Shown here in pieces: positions 7,981 through 15,748 of a stretch of DNA of 64,000 bases. The notes beneath the pieces are model-generated. The model saw only the letters and a list, made by a program, of their open reading frames with translations, was not told where the DNA came from and did not search any database. The position numbers were made by a program, and so were the translations under genes. Position 1 is the stretch's first letter. The number at the start of each line of letters is the position of its first letter. Origin of the DNA: Homoserinibacter sp. YIM 151385 (lineage in GTDB: Bacteria; Actinomycetota; Actinomycetes; Actinomycetales; Microbacteriaceae). The DNA lies in NCBI RefSeq assembly GCF_027912415.1, contig NZ_CP115175.1:2170001-2234000 (forward strand). The letters run 5' to 3'.

Positions 7981-8579
7981 CGACGGTTCATCAACTTCGC
8001 AAGACGTCGTGGACGTCGACGGCCGCACGAAGGTGGCGATCGATCGATCTCGCCGAGGCCGCTCGGAGCGTCGTCTCGAACGTGGTCGGGCCGGGTGAGA
8101 CGCTGCCGCTCACCCGCTTTGCCGGGGCTTTGGTGTTTCCGGTCGTGGAGTGGCGGTCGGATTCTCTGTGGATGCGGCTCGACCGCGGGTTGAGTCCGCT
8201 CCTGCATCCCGCCGCGGTCGGTGAGGTGCTGAGTCGCTCGGGCTGGTGCAGGGACTACCCGAGCGTTCTTTCCATGGTGGGGTTCATCGGTGTTGCGCCC
8301 CTGTCGCAGGCGCGCGAAGAACTAGCGGGGCTGCGGTCGATGGGGCGGACTGTGGCGATGACACCGCGCTGGGCGGCGGCATCGTCGCTGGCGTTGGCGG
8401 AGTTCGATCTTCAAGGGACCGCGGTGGTCTCGTTGGAAGAAGAGCTGCAGGTTCTCGTCGACGGGGATGCCGGCATCCGCAGAGGATCGGCAATGTCTCC
8501 CGTCTGGCGACGCTTCTACGAGGAGCAGCTGTTCGACTGGGCGATGAAGACGGACTCTCTTCCGACCTCTACGGCGTGA
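7977..8579 (+). CDS. Island protein of unknown function, coupled to the AbrB-like gene
   Basis: A 200-residue soluble protein beginning with GTG inside the stop codon of the AbrB-like gene, so the two are translationally coupled. Visible features are a basic Trp-containing N-terminus (WTSTAARRWRSIDLAEAARSV), a central hydrophobic part and an acidic Trp-rich C-terminus (WRRFYEEQLFDWAMK). No membrane segment, signal peptide or known catalytic motif is seen. By position it may be a toxin or effector paired with the AbrB-like protein. The 3' end overlaps the convergent TGT-like gene by 11 bases. Confidence 0.6.
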   Translation: MTTVHQLRKTSWTSTAARRWRSIDLAEAARSVVSNVVGPGETLPLTRFAGALVFPVVEWRSDSLWMRLDRGLSPLLHPAAVGEVLSRSGWCRDYPSVLSMVGFIGVAPLSQAREELAGLRSMGRTVAMTPRWAAASSLALAEFDLQGTAVVSLEEELQVLVDGDAGIRRGSAMSPVWRRFYEEQLFDWAMKTDSLPTSTA

Positions 8580-9669
8580 CGCCACCCCAGGCGCCGAGGA
8601 AGTCCGGGTAGTCCCACTTCATCCCCGTGGTCGTCTCGATGTCGATGTGGGTGAACTGCGCGCTCCTGCACATGGAGCTCCAGGACGCCAGGCTCTTTTC
8701 GCGGTCGCCGCCGGACAGGACGTGTCGAGCGACCTCGGTCAGGGAGAGCAGGCTGTGGGTGAAGGCATGGGTCTCGTCGAGTATCGAATCCAGCCGCATG
8801 CCGCCGCACCGGTCGCAGGAGCAGAGCCAGTGCAGCTCGTCGGGGCTGAGCGCGATTGCGCGGCTGAGCGTATCCGTGCGGTGGAAGCTGAGTCCCCGCG
8901 GCAGGAATGCGGAGGGGAAGCCAGTGGTCCGGAACCCGCCGCCGGGCCTGGGCGGGTAGATGTGGCGGAGGCTGGTGTTGGTCCCCATCGCTCCGAACAC
9001 GGCATTGCCGGCCAGCGCGCCGATCGCGGCCTGGTCGGTGCGCATGATCGCGGACGGCACTGCGGAATCGAGAAGGTAGAGCAGGCCATCCACGGCCTTC
9101 TTGGAGGCCAGCGGGTCACCGGTGGATCCGAAGAGGTAGATCACCGGGATGCCGTGAGCTTCGACGGCGGCCCGCAGGTCTGCTGCGCGGGTGGTGACCC
9201 AATGTTTGTCCGCCGGGATGGCGAGGAAGAACCGGCCCGTGGCCTTCCGAGCCAGCTCGTCGCCACCGGCGAACAGCGCCGTCAGGTCGTCGTCGGCATT
9301 GCGGTCGACGTAGCCGCTGTCGGTGATGGCCCAGGGGATCCCGGCGTCCCACTGCCGCTGCAGCCACTCGAGGCTCAAGGGAGCGCTGGCCGAGACGCGG
9401 TTGGTGCCGTAGTACCGGTTCGCGTCGGCAAGCGCAGTGGCGGACTCCCCGGCGATCTCACGGTGCGTGGCAAGGGTCTTCTCGAGTGTGGTGTCGCGGG
9501 ACTTGCCGACGGGCATGGTGTAGATCGCGCCGACAGTCTCGGCCGCACACAGCTGCGCGACTGCCCGGACGCGGGCGTTGGGGGCGTGCACGAAGAACGA
9601 CTCACCGATCCCTGCCGCCGGGCGCAGCGACGGGGGGACCGGGCGTCGAAGAAGAGTCGGGTTACTCAT
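8569..9669 (-). CDS. tRNA-guanine transglycosylase-like protein (DpdA/Cap10-like superfamily member)
   Basis: A 366-residue protein starting at MSNPTLL; its ATG at 9669 overlaps the stop of the XRE-ImmA gene (ATGAGTAA), which decides the start. It carries the two hallmarks of the TGT superfamily. One is TDSG at residues 116-119, matching the TGT segment with the catalytic/base-binding Asp. The other is a zinc motif CSCDRC (Cys283, Cys285, Cys288) followed by AFTHSLL with His305, matching the C-x-C-x2-C...H site and its YIHHLI-like helix. The segment GAMGTNTSLRH also fits a TIM-barrel phosphate-binding loop. TGT proteins exchange guanine for 7-deazaguanines in tRNA; relatives act on DNA (DpdA) or accompany type IV CBASS. 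No preQ0 synthesis genes are adjacent, so substrate and role are open. Confidence 0.72.
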   Translation of the reverse strand: MSNPTLLRRPVPPSLRPAAGIGESFFVHAPNARVRAVAQLCAAETVGAIYTMPVGKSRDTTLEKTLATHREIAGESATALADANRYYGTNRVSASAPLSLEWLQRQWDAGIPWAITDSGYVDRNADDDLTALFAGGDELARKATGRFFLAIPADKHWVTTRAADLRAAVEAHGIPVIYLFGSTGDPLASKKAVDGLLYLLDSAVPSAIMRTDQAAIGALAGNAVFGAMGTNTSLRHIYPPRPGGGFRTTGFPSAFLPRGLSFHRTDTLSRAIALSPDELHWLCSCDRCGGMRLDSILDETHAFTHSLLSLTEVARHVLSGGDREKSLASWSSMCRSAQFTHIDIETTTGMKWDYPDFLGAWGGVTP

Positions 9670-10747
9670 CGAGGGCCAATCTGAGCGGGGGGCGGGTGGC
9701 GGCAAATTCGGGTGCTGCGAGGTAGTGCCGCCGGAACGCGGCCTCCGTCATGCCCGCGAGGCGAGCGAGATCGTCGTCGGAGTAGTCGTGCTCGCTGCGC
9801 TGCAACGCGATGATCTTGTCGACAACCGAGGGGTTCTCCCGGGCGACATCCCCTGGCTCGCTGGTGCGCCAGCCGAGCTTTCCGAGCCGGACCTGAAACT
9901 CGCGGTACTGCCGGTCGCTGATCGTCTCCAGATCGTGGGCCCGCCGAATGAGCGCAGCCATCGACATGCCCCACTGGGTCTTCAATGCCATCAAGCGCCG
10001 GAAGTCACTGGTCGTCAGCCCTTCCAGCTTCTCTCGGATCTCGCCGGCCGGAGCCAGGAACTCACCGGCGAATATGTTCGCCTCGGCCTCCTGGCTATCG
10101 ACCGGAAGCGCGTGCATAGCGAGGTGGCCGAGCTCGTGCGCCACCGTGAACCGCAACCGATCGGCGGAGAGATCGGCGTTGACGAGCATCATCGGGGGCC
10201 GTTGCGAATCCTGCGGCCAGGTGCTGACCGCGTCTTGTCCCGTGGTGCCGAACGAGCGGAACACCACCACCACGCCCGCCGACTCGACGAGGCCGATCAG
10301 GTTCGCGATGGGGCCCGACGGCACATTCCATCGATACCGAAGCTCGCGGGCGACTTCGGCGGGCCCACGGCCCGGTAGCACTTCGATGCGCTCGAGTGTC
10401 CGCGCTGGCGCGAGCTCGATGCCATCGAGAAGCCCTTCGACACTGATCCGCGACAGGTGCGTCACGGCCTCGATGCGCTTCATCGTGCTCACGCTCATCG
10501 TGCTGGCCCGACGGCGGTGCAGGCAGGTGATCTCGATCGAAGGCAGGGCTGCGTTGTGCTCCAGCGACTCGGGACGGCAGTCGAGTGCCTCAGCCAGGCG
10601 CTGCAGGCGCTCGGGGTCGAGCTCGATCGCTCCCGTCTCCACCTTCGAGATGACGGCCTGGCTCATCGTCGCCCGCTCAGCGAGCTCCGTCTGCGTCCAC
10701 CCCCGCGCCTCGCGGAGGAGGGTAACCATCGACTGCATCCCGGCCAT
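9662..10747 (-). CDS. XRE-family regulator fused to an ImmA/IrrE zinc peptidase
   Basis: A 361-residue protein. Residues about 4-62 form an XRE helix-turn-helix (LREARGWTQTELAERATMSQAVISKVETG). Residues about 140-240 form an ImmA/IrrE-type (COG2856) metallopeptidase with HELGH at 204-208 and the downstream acidic helix EAEANIFAGEFL that usually gives the third zinc ligand. The ATG at 10747 has GGAGAG upstream. Proteins of this type cleave or sense repressors (ImmA of ICEBs1, IrrE/PprI) and also act as regulators or antitoxins of neighbouring genes. The 8-base overlap with the TGT-like gene implies that this protein controls or protects against it. Confidence 0.85.
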   Translation of the reverse strand: MAGMQSMVTLLREARGWTQTELAERATMSQAVISKVETGAIELDPERLQRLAEALDCRPESLEHNAALPSIEITCLHRRRASTMSVSTMKRIEAVTHLSRISVEGLLDGIELAPARTLERIEVLPGRGPAEVARELRYRWNVPSGPIANLIGLVESAGVVVVFRSFGTTGQDAVSTWPQDSQRPPMMLVNADLSADRLRFTVAHELGHLAMHALPVDSQEAEANIFAGEFLAPAGEIREKLEGLTTSDFRRLMALKTQWGMSMAALIRRAHDLETISDRQYREFQVRLGKLGWRTSEPGDVARENPSVVDKIIALQRSEHDYSDDDLARLAGMTEAAFRRHYLAAPEFAATRPPLRLALDE

Positions 10748-10867
10748 GGCTCTCCTTCCGCCACAAGAATAGCAGACGCAAGATTTGCCGGGAGTTGTGA
10801 CACGGGCAATGCCACTGACTTTGACGAGCGGCGATGGCGGCCAGGGAATTCAGCTCTGGCCGCACCA
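10748..10867 (-). promoter_or_regulatory. Promoter region of the XRE-ImmA / TGT-like pair
   Basis: A 120-base gap between the end of the second recombinase gene and the XRE-ImmA start. It holds no gene. The part nearest the ATG is A+T-richer (AAATCT, TATTCT on the minus strand) and should contain the promoter, but no convincing -35/-10 pair or clean palindrome can be assigned. Confidence 0.35.
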
Positions 10868-12154
10868 TCAAGCGCCAGGCGGTTGGGTCGGCAGGAACCC
10901 ACAGATGACCGCCCGCCGGAACGGCAGTGATGCCGCCCATCGATGATGGAAGTCAATCGCCTCGAGGCCGAAGATTCGGGCCCGGCGGTACGCGGTGAAC
11001 GCGAGCGCGCCATCGAGCAGCGCTCGCTCAAGTGGCTCGCGCGCTGCGAGGTACGCGGAGTGATCGAGATGTCCGGTGCCGAAGGCGGCAGCGAGAGCAG
11101 AGAGCCGTTGGTGCGCAAGACGAACGGCGGGAAGCAGATCGCGAGGAGAAGATAGGCACGGCGCGGCCGCGATCGTGTACTGCTCCAGCGTGACGGCGGC
11201 GACCTGGGCGTCCAGCAGGTCGGCGTCGAAGGACGGGCCGGGACATCTCGCGGTCGCGGTGCGACAGCCGTAGATCCGGCGTCCGAAGCGGGTCACCCCA
11301 GCGACCATCCGCCGACCGCATCGTCGGCAGCGCAGGATGCCGCCCAGCAGGCTGGTCGACAAGCGGCCGGCATCGCGCGGCGGGAGAAGTAGTCCCAGCT
11401 GGACGAGCGCCGACTCCTCGTCGGAGATGAGCCGCTCCCAGGCCGCGTCGATGGGTTTCGCGGCCGGGCGCTGGAAGCGCCGGTGATGGAGCCGGTCGCT
11501 GGAGAGGATCGCGACGATGGTTGTGGCATTCCAGCGGTCCGCTCGCGGGGCCGGCACGCCGTCCCCGGCCAACTCGTGAGCGATCGCGGTGTGGGAGAGG
11601 CCGATGAGGTAGTCGTCGACGATTCGGCGCACAATCCCGGACTGGAGCGGCTCGAGCGTGCCGTCGTTCCGGTAGCCGGAGTGGCTTCCGCCGTGCAGCA
11701 GCCCGCTTCCGGCTCGCTGCTGCTGGGCACGGGCGACGCGAGCGCCTCGGTGGGCGGACTCGTAGTTCGCGAACGCGACGAGCTGCCGCGCGAACAGTCG
11801 CCCTTCGTGCCGGTTCAGGTCGAACGAGCCGCCCTGGACGGCCTCGATCCGGACCGGGCTGGTGTCGAGCAGGTCCAGGAGCTGCTCGAGCTCGTTCGGG
11901 CGCCAGTAGAGCCGGTCGAGATGCCAGACGATCACGGTCACCGCCTGCGCGTCCCCGATCCGTTGCAAGAGCTGCTGGTAGCCGGGACGGGCTCGCTCCC
12001 CGTAGGCGGAGACGGCTTCGTCGACGAACTCGATCGTGCGGGTATAGCCGAGGCGGGCGGCGAGGGCGGTGCAATCCTCGCGCTGTTGCTGGATGGACGC
12101 GTGCTCGCTGGTGGCAGAGATTCGCAGGTAGATCAGGGCGGTCTCGGGCTGGAT
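10868..12154 (-). pseudogene. Large serine recombinase 2, without a standard start codon
   Basis: The frame encodes a complete large serine recombinase: catalytic domain with YLRIS (catalytic Ser), the CTALAARLGY and WHLDRLYWRP segments, a recombinase domain, a zinc ribbon (RCRRCGRRMVAG...YGCR) and a C-terminal helical part. Between the stop of recombinase 1 (12230-12232) and the YLRIS motif there is no ATG, GTG or TTG in frame; the first is a TTG at 11968, after the catalytic Ser. GGAG at 12161-12164 lies 6 bases before an ATC (12152-12154) followed by QPETALIYLRIS, so the original start was probably ATG mutated to ATC. It may be silent or use a rare start. Confidence 0.75.
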
Positions 12155-12229
12155 GGTAGGCTCCGGTGCCGCAGCGCACTCCTGGCCGCCACTCCGCTGT
12201 GGGACGCGAGGGTGCGTGGCGGCGCGAGG

Positions 12230-13678
12230 TCAGGACGTGTAGGTGATGCGGATCCGGGCAGGGTCGAAGCCGCGACCCGGGCGGCCAGGCGCGATGGTGA
12301 GCTTGCGGATCAGCGTTGTGATCACCTCACGTCGATCGGCTACGTCAAGACGCCGCCACCAGGAATCCAGGCCGGCAGGATCGCCGACCGGCACGGTCCG
12401 CAGCGCGACGGCGCCGGCGGCTGCGAGCTGGTGGTGTGCCGCTTGCAGCGCTTCCTCTGCCGCGCGTTGCCCGACCACGCGTTCACTTGAGGTGATGCGC
12501 CTTGCGACGTGATCTTCCTCGAGCAACGCGATCCGCTGGTTGATCCCCACGATCTGTTCCAGCAGCACACTGATCGGCGAGGTGTCGGAGGCAGCCCGGG
12601 GCCGCCCGAGCCGGTGGAGGATGCGCCTGGTGACCTCGTCGTCAAGCAACGGGGCGCTGATGCTCAGACCGCCCCGTTCCGGATGAGAAGGGTCCTTCTG
12701 GCAGACGTATCGGAGGGTTGGGTTCGCGCCGGGGGCGGATGTGTGGCCGGCGATGGTCAGGCCTGCACCGCACTTGCCGCACCGTGCGATCCCGCCCAAC
12801 AGGCTCGGCCGCGCCGTCGTGGTGCGGCGCCGGGCCGGGTCGGCGAGGATCGCACGAATCCGCGCCGTCTCTTCCGGGGTGATGATCGGCTCTCAATCAC
12901 CAGGACCGAGGATTTCCCGCCCGCCGGCGGGATCCGCGCGGGTGCCGGGGGAGTACGCGCGCTGCCCGGAGATGCGCGCGGAGGCCAGCAGGCTGCGCAC
13001 CGTGTAAGGGTGCCACAGCCCCGACGTGCCGCTCCCGGCGCGCAGCGGCGGGATCTGTGAGCGGTTCAGCCAGGCGGTGATCGACCGGATCGACTCGCCG
13101 GCGAGGAAGCGGTCGGCCATCTGCCGGATCACCGCCGCCTGCTCCGGGATGAGCACCCCGCCCGGCCCGTAGCCGTAGCGGGACGGCCCATGCCAGCGGC
13201 CCTGCTCCGCGAGACGCTGGTTCGCGCGTTTGACCCGATCGGACTTGTGTCCGGACTCGTAGGCGGCGATCGCGACGAGCTGCCTGGCCATCAGCCGGCC
13301 CTCGTTCGTGTTCAGATCGAACCCGCCTCCTTGCACCGACTCGATCCGCACCGGGTGATGCTCGACCAGATCGATGAGGCTCTCCAGCTCACGCGGCTGC
13401 CGGTAGAGGCGATCGACATGCCACACCACGATGTGCGTAACACCGCCCTCCACCTGCGCGATGAGGGCGTCATAGCCGGGGCGCCGGCCCCCGTCGAATG
13501 CCGAGACGTCGTTGTCGATGAATACCGGCGGATCATCGAAACCCAACCGCGCCGCCAAGGCCAGGCAGTCCTCCTGCTGGCGCAGCACCCCGCCACGGAC
13601 CCCGGCGCGATCCTGCGAGATCCGCAGATACACCGCCGCAGCGGCCCGTTCCGCCCTGTCCGGGTTCAAGTCGTTCAC
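12230..13678 (-). pseudogene. Large serine recombinase 1, interrupted by one in-frame TGA
   Basis: Starting at GTG 13678, the frame gives a catalytic domain (YLRIS, Ser21; LALAARLGF; WHVDRLYRQPRELE), a recombinase domain, then a TGA at 12893-12895 (codon 262). The same frame continues without shift into EPIITPEETARIRAIL, a zinc ribbon (CGKCGAG...YVCQ) and a coiled-coil tail ending at 12230. The context GPGD-stop-EPII matches the family phrase with Trp before EPI, so a TGG to TGA change is the simplest explanation. The start lies 4 bases after the nuclease-like gene, so it was transcribed with the right-hand cargo. A readthrough product cannot be excluded. Confidence 0.85.
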
Positions 13679-13682
13679 GTGA

Positions 13683-15011
13683 TCATGAGTCCGGTGCCCC
13701 GGTCTCTACCCCGATGACGATGCTACGGCCAGCGTCGAGAGCGCTTTGGACGACGGATACAAGGTCGTCGGTTGCCGTTCCGCGTGTCCCGATAAGTCCC
13801 GTGCTGACCAGCGCAGCGAAGGATGTGTTGCCCAGAGATCTCGCCTTGAGTGGTCCTTCTACGATGCGGGCGGCGCCTCTTTCGCCGTGCATGGACGCCA
13901 TGAGCGATTGAACATAGTCGGTGGGCACGTAGCTGCCCGGCATCAGCTTGAGATCGTTTACGTCGAATGCCGCATTTCGGCGGCAGAACTTGAAGTAGGT
14001 GACGGGTGCGCCCAGCCGGTAGTTCAAGTGGTTCGACGAGTCGAATGCGGCCTGCTGATGGATCGACTCCACTGCGACAAGCCGCTGGCGCTCGAGCTCG
14101 AATTGTTGGTCGGGGTAGTAGACCCACTCGGCGGCGCGGTGCTCCATCATCTTGTACTGGACGAGCACGAACGATTCGTTCGAGTGGTTGTAGTAGATGA
14201 GATCGGCGCCGGTTGCCTTTTCGATCGGACCTTTGTTTGCGTTCACCACAGTCAGCGTCCGCTGCCCGCTATGAAAGGTCATCGCCGCTGCGTGCTCTGT
14301 CTCGAGGCCAACCCAGTCCAGGAAGTTCCGGGCGTCCTTATCGATCACTTGGTCTTCAAGCTGATGAGCATCCGCAAGCCGGGCGAGAAAGGGGGCCGAG
14401 GAGGTCTCCCGCGACATGTATCGCAGGCCCCCTCGAAGATTGGTGCTGCCTCCGAAAATCTCCGTGGCGACCATCACAGCGTCGCGTTCCTGGAGAAGGA
14501 TGCGCCCTTCTGCAGCGCTTGGGGGCGTGAAGGGACGAACGGAATCAGACAAGAACCTCAGCCTCGCGCGGGTGGGCTCCGCGATTCGAAGAAGTCCGTC
14601 CCAAACCCGCTGCGAGGTTTTCGGCGACAGGAGTCGACCGTCGAGCCCCTCCTCGAAGACGCGCTTCTGGTCTGTCGTGAGATCGATCTCTGCTCGCAGT
14701 TCATCGACATCGAGCAAGAAGTCGAACATGATCAGCGGATCGAATGCATACCGTGTCTGCACGGTAGTGGCGCGACCCGCGGGTCGCATGACGCCGGCAC
14801 CCACGATGTAAGCCCCAGGCGACGGGGCGGCGCCCCAGTCGGAGTACTCCATCGCATCCGAGTCAGCGAGCACGATGCATAGCCGCACGCTGCCGGCACC
14901 AGGAACTTCATCCCGACGCAGGGCGACGGTCATGCGTTCCGACGACTGAGCGCGCCGGTGGAAGGCATCCAGCTCGGCGCTGTCCGCGACGCGATAAAGG
15001 ACGACGTTCAT
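13683..15011 (-). CDS. Island protein with a PD-(D/E)XK nuclease-like motif
   Basis: A 442-residue protein of no family I recognise overall. Around residues 258-290 it reads GPIEKATGADLIYY, then FVLVQYKMME. The order Glu264, Gly-Ala-Asp270 and Gln285-Tyr-Lys287 on neighbouring strands matches the D-...-(E/Q)xK core of PD-(D/E)XK nucleases (Mrr-like QxK form). The N-terminal 200 residues have mixed alpha/beta character and no known motif. It starts 6 bases after the HEPN-like gene with a TGAGGTG ribosome site and is the last cargo gene before recombinase 1. A nuclease effector role is inferred; a catalytic test would decide. Confidence 0.6.
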   Translation of the reverse strand: MNVVLYRVADSAELDAFHRRAQSSERMTVALRRDEVPGAGSVRLCIVLADSDAMEYSDWGAAPSPGAYIVGAGVMRPAGRATTVQTRYAFDPLIMFDFLLDVDELRAEIDLTTDQKRVFEEGLDGRLLSPKTSQRVWDGLLRIAEPTRARLRFLSDSVRPFTPPSAAEGRILLQERDAVMVATEIFGGSTNLRGGLRYMSRETSSAPFLARLADAHQLEDQVIDKDARNFLDWVGLETEHAAAMTFHSGQRTLTVVNANKGPIEKATGADLIYYNHSNESFVLVQYKMMEHRAAEWVYYPDQQFELERQRLVAVESIHQQAAFDSSNHLNYRLGAPVTYFKFCRRNAAFDVNDLKLMPGSYVPTDYVQSLMASMHGERGAARIVEGPLKARSLGNTSFAALVSTGLIGTRGTATDDLVSVVQSALDAGRSIVIGVETGAPDS

Positions 15012-15017
15012 GGCACC

Positions 15018-15524
15018 TCAGAGCTCAGGAAAGATCTCAGCCACGAGGTCGTGGGAGCGGCGAACGGAGGAAACGGTAACGACGATCGGAAAGGCTGGGG
15101 CAGTCATCGGGTGCGCAGCCATGTTCCTCAACTCTCGGGCAAACGTCAGCGTCTCCACTACATCGGGCTCAGGGTCAGTCTCTCGTTCGAAGCGTGCAAC
15201 TAGTCGGCTGAATGTGGTGTTCTTGCCCGCGGTGAAACGGTAACGAAGAGCGGCCTCGACAGCCTGCAAACTCTTCTCCATCGCGAGGGCCGCGAACTCG
15301 TAGTGGATAACGCTCGTTCCGAGCAGGTCGACGGACAGTTGAAGGAGCGCGGCTACATCGGCGGGGGTGCTCGTCGTGCGCGCGAAGGTTTGGGCGTGTA
15401 CTGACACCGTCTCAGGGGTCATGAAGATCGGGCCTGACTCATTGCCGGTCGCGACGATTGACGAGTGCGTGGCTCGTTGGTCGAGCGCGAAGGTCCAGGC
15501 TGTCGGGTGGGGGTCGAATGTCAT
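15018..15524 (-). CDS. Small HEPN-like protein
   Basis: A 168-residue mainly helical protein with ARELRNMAAHP at residues 129-139. Arg133-Asn134-x3-His138 fits the R-x4-6-H signature of HEPN domains (DUF4145/AbiU2-like), and an upstream helix with a conserved-type Glu-Lys (ALAMEKSLQAVEAALRYRF, 79-97) fits the family fold. HEPN proteins are usually RNases or partners of nucleotidyltransferases in defence and toxin-antitoxin systems. The ATG overlaps the stop of the Cys/His protein (ATGA). The long N-terminal part is beta-rich and unknown. Confidence 0.6.
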   Translation of the reverse strand: MTFDPHPTAWTFALDQRATHSSIVATGNESGPIFMTPETVSVHAQTFARTTSTPADVAALLQLSVDLLGTSVIHYEFAALAMEKSLQAVEAALRYRFTAGKNTTFSRLVARFERETDPEPDVVETLTFARELRNMAAHPMTAPAFPIVVTVSSVRRSHDLVAEIFPEL

Positions 15525-15748
15525 AAGGTGGCCTGCAGGTCGGTCTCAAGCGCGGCGAGGTCTTTCCGGGCGGTGGCGATGAACTTGAGCCCGCAGTCGA
15601 GGCAGTAGTGAAAGTTGTCGCGTTCGATCTTGATCACCAAGATCCGGTCGCCCTTGAGGAGGACGTGGCGCTTGTTCCCTTTGCAGTAGTGCTTCTTGCC
15701 GGCGACACCGGCAGTGAGCGACTTGAGCAGAGATCGTTGGCTACCCAT
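15521..15748 (-). CDS. 75-residue Cys/His (zinc-finger-like) protein
   Basis: The sequence has HYC at 20-22, a His at 28, and HYCLDC at 47-52 followed by GLKFI. Cys22, His28, Cys49 and Cys52 could bind one zinc, with a strand pair VLLKGDRILVIK between them, like a PARP-type or ribbon finger. It overlaps the helicase stop by 8 bases and the next gene by 4, so it is made in step with both. A nucleic-acid-binding adaptor for the helicase or nuclease is plausible; this is inference. Confidence 0.6.
   Translation of the reverse strand: MGSQRSLLKSLTAGVAGKKHYCKGNKRHVLLKGDRILVIKIERDNFHYCLDCGLKFIATARKDLAALETDLQATL

Noticed and set aside
11028-12179. 383-residue Arg/Pro/Ala-rich open frame overlapping recombinase 2
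   Set aside because: It is the neighbouring frame of the recombinase gene in G+C-rich DNA; its composition is typical of a shadow frame and it has no family resemblance.
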